Below, in pieces: positions 1-9,886 of a stretch of DNA of 18,729 nucleotides. The notes under the pieces are model-generated. The model had not been told where the DNA came from. It ran no database searches and saw only the letters and a program-made list of their open reading frames with translations. Within the stretch, counting starts at the first letter, position 1. The number at the start of each line of letters is the position of its first letter. The translations under genes and the position numbers were made by a program. The stretch lies in assembly GCA_900542555.1 (NCBI GenBank), contig UQNU01000049.1, positions 1 through 18,729 on the forward strand, in the 5' to 3' direction. This DNA comes from an uncultured Collinsella sp. (GTDB lineage: Bacteria > Actinomycetota > Coriobacteriia > Coriobacteriales > Coriobacteriaceae).

Positions 1-19
1 GCATAGACCTTCTGGTCAT
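1..19 (-). CDS. possible 5' end of a gene downstream of rpoD (partial)
   Basis: An ATG at 19 opens a frame reading MTRRSM before the window edge. It is preceded by a Shine-Dalgarno-like AAAGAGGA (24-31) about 4 nt upstream. It lies on the same strand as rpoD, some 80 nt beyond its stop. In many Gram-positives a tRNA methyltransferase gene (trmK) follows rpoD, but six codons cannot support any product name. Confidence 0.3.
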
Positions 20-72
20 GCCGTCCTCTTTGAATGACAAGTTGTCGCTCTGGTGCCCGCGCAGCGTCGACC

Positions 73-102
73 AGTTACGGCGTTTGGTAAAACGCCGTAA
101 CT
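73..102 (-). terminator. hairpin directly after the rpoD stop
   Basis: Perfect 13-bp inverted repeat, 73-85 against 90-102, with a 4-nt loop, starting one nucleotide beyond the rpoD stop codon. No T-tract follows on either strand. It may therefore be a Rho-type or processing/stability hairpin rather than a textbook intrinsic terminator. It marks the likely end of the nine-gene minus-strand run. Confidence 0.45.
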
Positions 103-103
103 A

Positions 104-1459
<1,356 letters not shown>

Positions 1460-1534
1460 AGATTCTCCCTTCATAGTCCACAGCACTCAATACTTTAGCA
1501 CACACATTGACGTCTATACCCAAAAAGAAGACTG

Positions 1535-1563
1535 GATATAGGCGAGAATACGCTGGTTGACCA
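1535..1563 (-). promoter_or_regulatory. weak candidate promoter for rpoD
   Basis: In the 110-nt gap between the dnaG stop and the rpoD start, the minus strand reads TGGTCA, 17 nt, TATATC: 4/6 matches to each consensus hexamer. It would give a roughly 70-nt leader. A second TATAGA lies downstream (minus strand, about 1516) without a good -35. Internal sigma-gene promoters are common behind dnaG, but this one is only a consensus match. Confidence 0.25.
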
Positions 1564-1569
1564 CAACAT

Positions 1570-3678
1570 CTAGGCTTGTTCGGTGCCCGCGGCCTCCAGG
1601 CCGATCAAACGGAACGGGTCCGCCACGCCGCCGATCGACTTTTGCAGTTCGCGTTGACGTTGCGAATCCTGCGCGGCCTGCACGGTCAGCGCGCGACGGG
1701 CCTCATCATCGAGTGAACGGTCCTGGCGCAGCTTGGCCTGTGCGGCACGCATGCGACGCTTGATGGTGTAGAGCTCAAGCGTATCGAGCATAAACACGAT
1801 GTTCGTCTCGGTAGGGTGCTTGCTCGTCGCGGAGATGCGCCCGGCACTCACAAGCGTTGCCGCATCGGGACACACTGAGCGCGCCGCATCCATGCAGGCT
1901 GCAGGATCGGTTCCCGGCGGCGTTGCCAGAACGGCCCATGCAATGGACTCGTGACGCGGGTCAACCCACTCGATGGAGCAGATGCGGTCGGCATACGTGC
2001 GGAACAGGTCGGGGTAGCTCGTGAGCATCGTCAACAGCTCGCGCTCCCCTGCCAAGGACTTGCGTTCAAGATCGGTAAGAACCATCGGCGCCGCCGCAGC
2101 CGGTGCGCCCGAACCGTCAGCCACAGGCACAGCGCCCATACCATCAGGCACATCGATCGGCGGCAGGTCGTCGACGACCTCCACGGGCGCGGCGCCGTAG
2201 GCATCGAGCGGGACGTAGTCGTACGGCTCTTCTTCGACCGGCGCGGACACCGGCGGCGTCGCGCCCGATGCCCAAGCACCGCGACCGGCATCGCGAGAAC
2301 CCGACGCCCGACCGCCCGCGCTACCGGACCGCTCAGTCTGTGCCCGCTGGCGCTCATAGTTCTGCTCACGACGTCGTTCCGCATCCTCGCGCTTGGCGAC
2401 ATCGCGAAACACACGACCCGAGCTCGCGCGCACCGTCTCCAGATCCAAACCCAGCAGATCGGCAATCTGGATAAAGTACGTGTCGATCATATAGCTATCG
2501 CGCAGCGGATAGATAAGCGTCAGCGCATCTTCCAGCGCCTTAGCGCGACCGCCCGGCGTGGTGATGTCACTCGACTCCTGCAGCGAACGGTAGACAAAGT
2601 CCATAAGCGGCTCGGCAGCGTCGATGCGCGTCTGCAGTGCCTCGCCACCATGTGCGGTGATGAACTCCATGGGGTCGTTGCCGTCGGGGAGCACCACGCA
2701 GCGCAGGTCCATGGAATCCTGCTCGATAAACTGAATCGCGCGACGGGCGGCCTTCTGGCCCGCTGCATCGCCGTCGAACATATACACGATGCGCTTGGCA
2801 AAGCGAGTGAGCGTCTTGACGTGATGCTCCGTGAGGGCGGTGCCCAGCGTGGCGACAACGTTTTTAATCCCCGCCTCCCAGCAGGCGATGCAATCGGTAT
2901 AGCCCTCCACCACGATGGCGGTATCCTGCGCGACGATAAACTCCTTGGCCCAATTAAAGCCGTAGAGGTTTCGCTTTTTATGAAACACGCTCGTCTCGGC
3001 GGTGTTGAGATACTTAGGCTGGCCGTCGCCCATAATGCGACCGCCAAAGGCAATGTTGTGACCCTGCTCGTCAAAGATGGGGAACATCACGCGGTCGTAA
3101 AAGCGGTCGGCAAGCTGCCCGCGCCCGCGACTCACGGCAACGTTGGCGTCGATCATCTCCTGCGGGGTAAAACCCGCCTGGGACAGGTGCGACACCAGCG
3201 CGTTACGGCCCGGTGCAAAGCCCAGGCAGTAGCGGCGGCAGACGTCGCCGCCCATGCCGCGACTGGCAAAGTACTCGCGCGGACGGCCGTCCTTACCGCG
3301 CATGAGCATGGTGTGGTAGAACTGGGCGGTCTCGGCGCACAGATCGTAGATGCGGGCACGCTTGGTGCCGCGCTCGCGGCGATCTCCGGTGTCATGCAGC
3401 TCAATACCCGCGCGATCGGCCAAGTAACGGATTGACTCGGGAAAGCTCAGGTTCTCGCGCTTCATGATATACGTGAAAACGTCGCCACCCTCGCCGCAAC
3501 CAAAGCAATGCCACACCTGCGTGGCGGGGATAATGTGGAAGGACGGCGTCTTCTCGCCATGGAAGGGGCAGCATCCCCAAAACTCATGGCCGCGAGGCTT
3601 GAGCTCGACCGTTTCCTGCACGATGGCAACCAGGTCAGACGCAGCGCGTACCTGGTCTTTTTCCTCATCGCTAATCAC
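1570..3678 (-). CDS. dnaG: DNA primase DnaG
   Basis: Makes RNA primers at the replication fork, working with the DnaB helicase. The GTG start at 3678 has GGGGGTGAG 5 nt upstream. Domains in order: CHC2 zinc ribbon (Cys37, His40, Cys58, Cys61); catalytic core with the basic motif DRFYDRVMFPIFDEQG (about 191-206); TOPRIM with VEGYTD (Glu259), DGD (302-304) and NDP (334-336); helicase-interacting C-terminal part (about 540-702). At 702 aa it is about 100 residues longer than common primases. The extra length is mostly a linker (about 428-535): a charged Arg/Glu stretch, then a Gly/Ser/Arg-rich stretch, then a Pro/Ala/Val/Asp-rich one. The first 8 nt overlap the 3' end of ribF, implying translational coupling. 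Confidence 0.97.
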   Translation of the reverse strand: MISDEEKDQVRAASDLVAIVQETVELKPRGHEFWGCCPFHGEKTPSFHIIPATQVWHCFGCGEGGDVFTYIMKRENLSFPESIRYLADRAGIELHDTGDRRERGTKRARIYDLCAETAQFYHTMLMRGKDGRPREYFASRGMGGDVCRRYCLGFAPGRNALVSHLSQAGFTPQEMIDANVAVSRGRGQLADRFYDRVMFPIFDEQGHNIAFGGRIMGDGQPKYLNTAETSVFHKKRNLYGFNWAKEFIVAQDTAIVVEGYTDCIACWEAGIKNVVATLGTALTEHHVKTLTRFAKRIVYMFDGDAAGQKAARRAIQFIEQDSMDLRCVVLPDGNDPMEFITAHGGEALQTRIDAAEPLMDFVYRSLQESSDITTPGGRAKALEDALTLIYPLRDSYMIDTYFIQIADLLGLDLETVRASSGRVFRDVAKREDAERRREQNYERQRAQTERSGSAGGRASGSRDAGRGAWASGATPPVSAPVEEEPYDYVPLDAYGAAPVEVVDDLPPIDVPDGMGAVPVADGSGAPAAAAPMVLTDLERKSLAGERELLTMLTSYPDLFRTYADRICSIEWVDPRHESIAWAVLATPPGTDPAACMDAARSVCPDAATLVSAGRISATSKHPTETNIVFMLDTLELYTIKRRMRAAQAKLRQDRSLDDEARRALTVQAAQDSQRQRELQKSIGGVADPFRLIGLEAAGTEQA

Positions 3679-4678
3679 GAATGCTCACCCCCTGATCGCC
3701 CAAGTTGTGACGAATATCCTCGATATTACCCTCGACGGTCGCGATCAACTCATCCAGCGAATCGAACACACGCGAGGGACGCAGCCAGCGCGTAAACGCC
3801 AGCGAAACGGAAGCGCCGTACAGGTCGCCCGTATAACCAATTAAATTAGCCTCGAGATGCGCAGATGCCGCATCGTCAGCATACGTTGGCGGCAGGCCGA
3901 CGTTCACAGCAGCGGGCCACGCGGTGTCATCGACCAGCACCAGACCCTCATACACGCCATCGGCTGGCACCTGAATGCCGTCGGGAACCTGCAAGTTTGC
4001 CGTGGGAAAGCCCATGCCAGAACCCTCGTGACGGCCGCGAATAACACCGCCACGCACCATATACGGACGGCCGAGTAACCCAGCAGCAAGCTCCACATGG
4101 CCCTGTCCCAGCTCATGGCGAATGCGGGTGGCGCAAATGGCCTCACCGCCCTCGCAAAGCAGGTCGTGACCATACACGTCAACGCCGTGCTCGGAACCCC
4201 AGGAGCGCATCTCGGCAACACCAGAAGCACCGCCACGACCCAGCCTAAAGTCACTGCCAACGCGAATCGATCGAATGTCGACCAGACGCGACACCAGCGA
4301 GAGAAAATCAACATGGTCAAGCGCCGCAACCTCAGGCGTAAAGGGAACGGCCACCACCGCATCGACCCCGGTTTGAGCCAAGGCATGCAGACGGTCGGCC
4401 GTCGTCATCAATTTTTGAGCGGGCGAAGGGCTCACCACAACGTCCGGGTCGGGATCGAAGGTAACCACGACCGCCTTACAGCCATGGGCAGGGGCATCAC
4501 GGACAAGCGCTTCGATGAGTTCCTGGTGTCCACGGTGAACGCCGTCGAACACGCCAATGGCGATTGAAGCGGCACCCAAGTGCTCACACTCATCAAACGT
4601 ATCGGCAGCAACGATGCGAGCCTCGTCCGACTCGCCCGCGAAAAAGACACGCGCGAGCTCGCGAGCGGACAACATCAT
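3671..4678 (-). CDS. ribF: bifunctional riboflavin kinase / FAD synthetase
   Basis: Converts riboflavin to FMN and then FAD in the cytoplasm. The N-terminal adenylyltransferase half shows GVFDGVHRGHQ (42-52), GSDFRLGRGGASG (141-153) and the TRIR motif (184-187). The C-terminal riboflavin-kinase half shows GFPTANL (223-229) and the NVG...PTY motif (259-266). At 335 aa it has the normal length. Start ATG 4678 overlaps the truB stop in an ATGA junction; a second ATG follows directly. Its end overlaps the start of dnaG by 8 nt. ribF behind truB is the usual Gram-positive order; dnaG directly after it is not. Confidence 0.96.
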   Translation of the reverse strand: MMLSARELARVFFAGESDEARIVAADTFDECEHLGAASIAIGVFDGVHRGHQELIEALVRDAPAHGCKAVVVTFDPDPDVVVSPSPAQKLMTTADRLHALAQTGVDAVVAVPFTPEVAALDHVDFLSLVSRLVDIRSIRVGSDFRLGRGGASGVAEMRSWGSEHGVDVYGHDLLCEGGEAICATRIRHELGQGHVELAAGLLGRPYMVRGGVIRGRHEGSGMGFPTANLQVPDGIQVPADGVYEGLVLVDDTAWPAAVNVGLPPTYADDAASAHLEANLIGYTGDLYGASVSLAFTRWLRPSRVFDSLDELIATVEGNIEDIRHNLGDQGVSIRD

Positions 4679-5607
4679 CGAACACCGCCGATTGCCTGCG
4701 GAAACACGTGCTCCATGACAAAGCGGCCGCCCTCAATGCGGGCGAGCGCCTTGAGTCCCCCATCGAGCACCAACGCAAACGGCGCCTTCGAGGAATCGAA
4801 ATCGGCAAGCGCACGCTCAACGGGAATGCGTCGGCCGCAGAGCAGGTCGTCGGCAAGATTGCCCGGCAAGTCAACACGTGTGGCGCCCAGGGCCGCAATG
4901 GGATCCAGGGCAAAGCCAGCCGCGGACTCGGGAGAAAGCTCCTCGACCGCATGACAAGCGCCAATGGAAACAACACCGGAAGCCGTGCGGCGCAGCGCGG
5001 AAATATGCGCGGCGCTATCGCAAGCGCGGCCCAGGTCGCGAGCGAGCGCACGGATATAGGTGCCCTTGCTCACCGAGAACGCCACGGTCCACACACACGT
5101 ATCACCTTCGCCGCCCACGGCGATCAGGTCGGCGGCATAGACCTCGACGGGGCGCGGAGGTAGGTCCACCGCATTGCCCTCGCGAGCAGACTTGTAGGCG
5201 CGAACGCCATTGACCGAGATAGCAGAAAACGCCGGCGGCACCTGCATCTGCGGGCCCAGCATGGCGGCCAAGCGCTCACGAGCATAGGCAGGATCGCGGA
5301 GCTCGTTGGCAACAGCCACTGTGCGGACCGCCTCGCCCTCCGCATCATCGGTATTGGTCTCGGCGCCAAACGAGATGTCGGCGACATAGCTTTTGGTATC
5401 GAGGGTTAGCATGCCCAGCAGACGAGTAGCCTGGCCCACGCCCACCACCATGACGCCGGATGCCATGGGGTCGAGCGTGCCGGCATGGCCGACGCGCCGC
5501 TCATGGAGGGCGCGTCGGCATTGCGAGACCACATCGTGGGACGTGCAGCCCACCGGCTTATCGACGGCGAGCAGCATATTCAGTTGAGAAGGCGTACGAC
5601 GAGCCAT
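4675..5607 (-). CDS. truB: tRNA pseudouridine(55) synthase TruB
   Basis: Isomerises U55 to pseudouridine in the T-loop of tRNAs. The signature GHAGTLDPMASGV (about 40-52) contains the catalytic Asp46, and the N-terminal LLAVDKPVGCTSHDVV block is typical. Further family blocks are the ATRLLG stretch (about 60), QVPPAFSAISVNG (about 129) and the SKGTYIRALARDLG block (about 182). At 310 aa it is full length. The upstream site is a weak GGATGG about 4 nt before the ATG. It sits 15 nt after the DHH phosphoesterase gene and overlaps ribF by 4 nt. Confidence 0.96.
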   Translation of the reverse strand: MARRTPSQLNMLLAVDKPVGCTSHDVVSQCRRALHERRVGHAGTLDPMASGVMVVGVGQATRLLGMLTLDTKSYVADISFGAETNTDDAEGEAVRTVAVANELRDPAYARERLAAMLGPQMQVPPAFSAISVNGVRAYKSAREGNAVDLPPRPVEVYAADLIAVGGEGDTCVWTVAFSVSKGTYIRALARDLGRACDSAAHISALRRTASGVVSIGACHAVEELSPESAAGFALDPIAALGATRVDLPGNLADDLLCGRRIPVERALADFDSSKAPFALVLDGGLKALARIEGGRFVMEHVFPQAIGGVR

Positions 5608-5622
5608 GTACCATCCAAAAAG

Positions 5623-6666
5623 TTAAAGCTCGACGGTCACCGAAGCGGGATCCTCCCCCACCAGCTCGGCCAGCATGGGAAGTGCCACGGCGAGCGTCTC
5701 GCGAATTGTTCCGTTGTTGGAAAAGCCGGCGGCGGCATGATGCCCGCCACCGCCAAAGTTGGCAGCGATCTCGGATACATCGAGGTCACCCTTGGAGCGC
5801 AGGTTGCCGCGCACCTTGGTATCGCCGTCGATGCCCTTTAAGAACAGGCAGACCTCGACGCCCATCACCGAACGCACCACATCGACCAGGCCGTCACATT
5901 CATCCGAGGTGACGCCGCAGGCCTCAAGGTCGCTCTGGTACGCATAGCTATACGCCACGCGCCCGTGCGCCACTGTCTTGATGCGGCCCATAACGATGGA
6001 CTTGAGATGCAAAAACTCTACGCGCATGCTCTGGTAGACCTCGAGCGCAACGCGCGCCGGATCGGCACCGTGGGCAACCAGACGCGAGGCCGCATGGAAC
6101 GCGGCGGCATCGGCATTCTGGTACTGGAAACGGCCGGTATCGGTAACCAAGCCACACAGCAGGCAGGTCGCAACGCCATCACGGGCGACAATGCCACAAT
6201 TGTCCAAGAAGCGGTCGATGATCATAGCGCAGGCTGCAGCTTCAACGCGCCTCAGGCTCAGCTCGGCAAACTCCTCGCGCGCCGGATGATGATCGAAGCA
6301 CACCACATACTTGGAGCGACGAAGCACCTCGGCAGAATTATTGAGGCGCTCGACGACCGGTACGTCCACCGAGATGAACAGGTCAGGATTGCCGGCGTAC
6401 GCAGATGCCGGCACCAGGCGATCGGAGCCTTCCATAAAGCGGTAGATACGCGGAACCGGGTCATCATCTGCCAGCAGCAGCGCAATGTCCTTGTTGGGAA
6501 AAAACTTCATGAGCGAAAGGCCCAGACCCAATACAGAGCCCAAGGCATCGCCATCGGGAGAAGTGTGTCCCGAAATCGCAATGGAGGACGCACCCTCGAT
6601 GAGCTCGAGGACGCGTCGCTGAATATCTGCAGACTCGCACGAGGCGAGGTCGGCGGAATTAGTCAT
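5623..6666 (-). CDS. nrnA: DHH/DHHA1 phosphoesterase, NrnA-type nanoRNase/pAp phosphatase
   Basis: NrnA-type proteins degrade 2-5-nt RNAs and/or remove the 3'-phosphate from pAp; both roles are known in the family and cannot be told apart from sequence. Metal-binding motifs are complete: SPDGDALGS (Asp38, Asp40), SVD (Asp101), the DHH triad (125-127) and TDTG (Asp176). The C-terminal DHHA1 substrate-binding domain carries the GGGGHHAAAGF loop (about 304-314). At 347 aa it is slightly longer than common homologues because of an N-terminal extension. Its ATG overlaps the rbfA stop by 8 nt. The position between rbfA and truB, where many bacteria keep it, supports a role in RNA turnover. Confidence 0.93.
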   Translation of the reverse strand: MTNSADLASCESADIQRRVLELIEGASSIAISGHTSPDGDALGSVLGLGLSLMKFFPNKDIALLLADDDPVPRIYRFMEGSDRLVPASAYAGNPDLFISVDVPVVERLNNSAEVLRRSKYVVCFDHHPAREEFAELSLRRVEAAACAMIIDRFLDNCGIVARDGVATCLLCGLVTDTGRFQYQNADAAAFHAASRLVAHGADPARVALEVYQSMRVEFLHLKSIVMGRIKTVAHGRVAYSYAYQSDLEACGVTSDECDGLVDVVRSVMGVEVCLFLKGIDGDTKVRGNLRSKGDLDVSEIAANFGGGGHHAAAGFSNNGTIRETLAVALPMLAELVGEDPASVTVEL

Positions 6667-7069
6667 CTAAAGCTGCCTCCTGGGCGGCATCCGCTATCGG
6701 ATAGCCGTCCTCGTCCTTTTCGATCGCAAGCGTGGCGGGAACGTTTTCCAGCGCACGCGTGATGCGCTCGGCCTCATCGGTCGAGCGATCGATGCGAAAA
6801 TCGAGCTCGGGCGTAACACGCCAATCGAGCGAGCGAGCCAACAGGCTGCGAATACGGCCCTTAGCGCTTGCGAGCGCCTCCATGACCTCGTCGTAGCGGC
6901 TCGCATCGCACGACACGTACACGCGCGCGAATGAACGGTCCACCGCGACCTCGACCGCAGTCAAAGTAACCAGGTCGAGACGCGGATCGGAAACCTCAAA
7001 GAGCAGGATATAACCGAGCTTCTCGCGAAGCTGCTCGCCCAGACGGCGGGTTGCCTGCGTTTGCTTCAT
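6659..7069 (-). CDS. rbfA: 30S ribosome-binding factor RbfA
   Basis: Late-stage 16S rRNA/30S maturation factor with a type II KH-like fold. The start is the ATG at 7069 (136 aa), because TAGGGGG, overlapping the infB stop codon, lies 7 nt upstream. The open frame continues much further back but only through infB in another frame. Family features are the early arginine/leucine helix (ATRRLGEQLREKLGYIL), SDPRLDLVTLTAVEVAVD (about 27-44), the VYVS strand, and TPELDFRIDRSTDEAERI (about 88-105). It has normal length for Gram-positives, with a short acidic tail. It lies 11 nt after infB and overlaps the next gene by 8 nt. Confidence 0.95.
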   Translation of the reverse strand: MKQTQATRRLGEQLREKLGYILLFEVSDPRLDLVTLTAVEVAVDRSFARVYVSCDASRYDEVMEALASAKGRIRSLLARSLDWRVTPELDFRIDRSTDEAERITRALENVPATLAIEKDEDGYPIADAAQEAALDD

Positions 7070-7080
7070 AGCGCTACCCC

Positions 7081-9795
7081 CTACTCGGTGCGGGCAACCT
7101 GGTCGATGCGGTAACCCTCGATCTGGTCGCCGGGCTTGATGTCCTGGAAGTTCTCCAGGCCAATGCCGCCCTCGGAACCGCTCTTGAGGCTCTTGGCCTC
7201 GTCCTTGTAGTGGCGCATCGAGGCGATCTTGCCGTTGAAGACCACGATACCGTCGCGCACCAGACGCACGGAATCGGTCGCGGCGATCTCGCCCTCTTCG
7301 ACGCGGACACCGGCGGCGATACCGACTTTGGGCACCTTGAAGGTGTCCAGGACGGTCGCGGTACCCGTGGCGACCTCGACCTCGGTGGGCTTGAGCATGC
7401 CGATACGGGCGGCGTCGAGCTCCTCGAGGCACTTGTAGATGACGTCATAGCAACGGATCTCGACGCCCTCGCGCTCGGCAGCAGAGCGGGCCTTACCGTC
7501 GGGACGGACGCCAAAGCCGATGATGATGGCGTTGGAGGCGTCGGCCAGGACGACGTCGGTCTCGTTGATGGCGCCAACGGCGGAGTGGATCGTGTTGATG
7601 CGAACCTCGGACTGATCCATCTTGTCGAGCGAGTCCTGAAGGGCCTCGATGGAACCCTGGACGTCGGCCTTGATGATCAGGTTGAGCTCCTTGACCTCGG
7701 CGTCGGCAATAGTCTCGAAGAGGTTCTCGAGCGTGACGTGCTTGACGCGGCTCTGCTCCTCGATACGGGCCTTGAGCGAACGCTCGTCGGCCAGGGCACG
7801 AGCCTCGCGCTCGTCCTCGAACACGCGGAACTCGTCACCGGCGTTGGGCACGGACTGCAGGCCCAGGATCTCGACGGCGTCGGAGGGACCAGCCTCGGTG
7901 ACGGCGCGACCCTTGGGGTCGAGCATGGCGCGGACGCGACCGTAGGTAAGGCCGGCGACCAGCGTATCGCCCACGTGCAGGGTACCGCGGGTCACGAGCA
8001 CGGTAGCGACCGAGCCGCGGCCCTTGTCGAGCTTGGCCTCAAGGACGTTGCCGGAGGCAAAGGTGTCCGGGTTGGCCTTGAGCTCGAGCACGTCGGCCTG
8101 GAGCAGCACGGTCTCCAGAAGGTCGTCGATACCGATCTTCTGCTTGGCCGAGATGTTGACGAACATGTTCTGTCCGCCCCACTCCTCGGGGATGACTCCG
8201 TACTCGGTGAGCTCCTGACGCACACGGTCGGGGTTGGCGCCCGGCTTATCGATCTTGTTGACGGCAACGACGATGGGTACGCCGGCAGCCTTGGCGTGGT
8301 TAATCGACTCGACCGTCTGGGGCATGACGCCGTCGTCGGCGGCGACGATCAGGATGACGATGTCGGTCACCTTGGCGCCACGGGCACGCATAGCCGTAAA
8401 GGTGGCGTGACCCGGGGTATCGATAAAGGTGATCTTGCGGTCGTTGATCATGACCTGCGAAGCGCCGATGGCCTGCGTAATGCCGCCCGCCTCGCCGGCA
8501 GCGACGCCGGTGTGACGGATGGCGTCGAGCAGCGACGTCTTACCGTGGTCGACGTGGCCCATGACGGTGACGACCGGGGCGCGCGGCTTAAGGTCGGCGG
8601 GATCGTCGTAGAACGAGAAGGTGTTCTCCTCCTCGGGAGTGATGATCTTAATCTGACGGCCCAGGTCGTCGGCAACGAGCTCGACGAGGTCGTCGGACAT
8701 GGACTGCGTCATCGTGAGCGGAGTACCCAGCAGGAACAGACGCTTGATGATGTCGTTGGCCGGAACGTCGAGCGCCTCGGCAAGCTCCTGGACGGTAACG
8801 CCCTGGGAGACCTTGATGGCGTCGAGGTCCTCGGGGTTCACGCCCTGGGCCAGCGCCTCCTCTATCTTGCGCTCCTCCTGCGCCTTGGCAGCCTCGCGCT
8901 CGCGCTTCTCCTTGCGCTTCTTGCGGCGACCGGTGGACTCGCGAGAGGCCTCCTCGACGGCAGCACGAGCCTCCTCGAGCACTTTCTCGCGGCTGTACTC
9001 CTCGGCCTCGCGAGCCATGCGGCTGTAGTGGTCCTCTTCGTTGTTGTGACCGCCCTTGCGGTTCTTGCCCTTGCCCTGTTTATCGGGGTTGGGGAAGTCC
9101 ATGCCAGCAGCGACGTTGTTGCTGGCGTTGGTGCGATGGCTGTGCGGACGGCTCTCGGAGGCGTTGCGCTCGGAGTTGTTGTCGGAAGCGTTGCGATCGT
9201 TACGACGGCCACCGCGGCGGTCGTTGTTACCGCCACGACGGTTGCCGCGCTCGGCGGCGCGCTCGGCCTTGGCCTTGTCCTCGGCGTCCTTCTTCTCCTT
9301 GAGCACGGTCTCCTGTGCGGCAATCTGGTCGAGAAGCGAACGGAAGCGCGAACCGGAGTCGGAAGCGGGAACGGCGCGGCGCTGGGCCTCGCGGGCAGCC
9401 TCCTCCTTCTCGCGGGCAAGGCGCTCCTGCTCGGCCTTCTTCTTGGCCTCGGCCTCGGCGCGGGCAGCCTCCTCGACTGCCTGGGCTGCGGCAAACTGGC
9501 GACGCTCCTCCTCGCGGGCCTTCTCGGCGGCGATGCGCTCGCGCTCGGCCTCGGCGGCGCGAGCGGCCTCCTCGGCGGCAGCTGCCTGCTCCTCGGCCTG
9601 CTTAGCGGCCTCGACTTCCTGAGCGCGGGCTTCGATCACCGAGGCGAGCTGCTTGCGGACCATAGCGACATAGGCGTCCTCCAAGGTGGAGGAAGCGGAC
9701 TTAGCGGGAATCTTCATATCGGCGAGATGACCCATCAGTTCCTTGGAGGTCATGCCGAACTCTTTGGCCAGGGTGGACACACGGACTTTTGCCAT
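7081..9795 (-). CDS. infB: translation initiation factor IF-2
   Basis: GTPase that places fMet-tRNA on the 30S subunit and promotes subunit joining. Order along 904 aa: an IF2_N module (1-50); a long Ala/Glu/Arg coiled-coil-like stretch (55-140); a disordered Arg/Gly/Asn-rich segment (183-250) with two RRGG motifs; a lysine/arginine-rich patch (290-300); a second IF2_N module (about 325-380); then the G domain with GHVDHGKT (413-420), DTPGH (459-463) and NKID (513-516); then the beta-barrel and C-terminal fMet-tRNA binding domains. GGTGA lies about 6 nt before the ATG. The long N-terminus is usual in actinobacteria. No ylxR or ylxQ gene separates it from nusA. Confidence 0.97.
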   Translation of the reverse strand: MAKVRVSTLAKEFGMTSKELMGHLADMKIPAKSASSTLEDAYVAMVRKQLASVIEARAQEVEAAKQAEEQAAAAEEAARAAEAERERIAAEKAREEERRQFAAAQAVEEAARAEAEAKKKAEQERLAREKEEAAREAQRRAVPASDSGSRFRSLLDQIAAQETVLKEKKDAEDKAKAERAAERGNRRGGNNDRRGGRRNDRNASDNNSERNASESRPHSHRTNASNNVAAGMDFPNPDKQGKGKNRKGGHNNEEDHYSRMAREAEEYSREKVLEEARAAVEEASRESTGRRKKRKEKREREAAKAQEERKIEEALAQGVNPEDLDAIKVSQGVTVQELAEALDVPANDIIKRLFLLGTPLTMTQSMSDDLVELVADDLGRQIKIITPEEENTFSFYDDPADLKPRAPVVTVMGHVDHGKTSLLDAIRHTGVAAGEAGGITQAIGASQVMINDRKITFIDTPGHATFTAMRARGAKVTDIVILIVAADDGVMPQTVESINHAKAAGVPIVVAVNKIDKPGANPDRVRQELTEYGVIPEEWGGQNMFVNISAKQKIGIDDLLETVLLQADVLELKANPDTFASGNVLEAKLDKGRGSVATVLVTRGTLHVGDTLVAGLTYGRVRAMLDPKGRAVTEAGPSDAVEILGLQSVPNAGDEFRVFEDEREARALADERSLKARIEEQSRVKHVTLENLFETIADAEVKELNLIIKADVQGSIEALQDSLDKMDQSEVRINTIHSAVGAINETDVVLADASNAIIIGFGVRPDGKARSAAEREGVEIRCYDVIYKCLEELDAARIGMLKPTEVEVATGTATVLDTFKVPKVGIAAGVRVEEGEIAATDSVRLVRDGIVVFNGKIASMRHYKDEAKSLKSGSEGGIGLENFQDIKPGDQIEGYRIDQVARTE

Positions 9796-9816
9796 ATGAC
9801 TTCACCTACCCTTTCT

Positions 9817-9831
9817 GGCACCTTGGGTGCC
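9817..9831 (-). promoter_or_regulatory. small hairpin in the nusA-infB gap
   Basis: GGCACC, 3-nt loop, GGTGCC: a perfect 6-bp stem ending about 12 nt before the infB ribosome-binding site. It has no T-tract, so it is not a terminator. It could tune infB translation or mark a processing site. The rest of this roughly 91-nt gap shows nothing recognisable. Confidence 0.4.
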
Positions 9832-9886
9832 TAGAGACTGAACGAGCGTGAGAGACGCGCCAGGACCCACCCGGCGCGACCGCGCG

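Noticed and set aside
7070..7432. N-terminal extension of rbfA by 121 residues
   Set aside because: The extension lies within infB in another frame, is Arg/Gly-rich noise, and the ATG at 7069 has a good ribosome-binding site and gives the normal RbfA length.
7210..9834. Very long open frame on the plus strand opposite infB (about 874 codons), and similar ones opposite nusA, leuS, guaB, dnaG and rpoD
   Set aside because: These are antisense shadows caused by high GC at third codon positions of the real minus-strand genes; their translations are low-complexity Leu/Gly/Val/Asp/His/Arg strings with no family motifs and they lack ribosome-binding sites.
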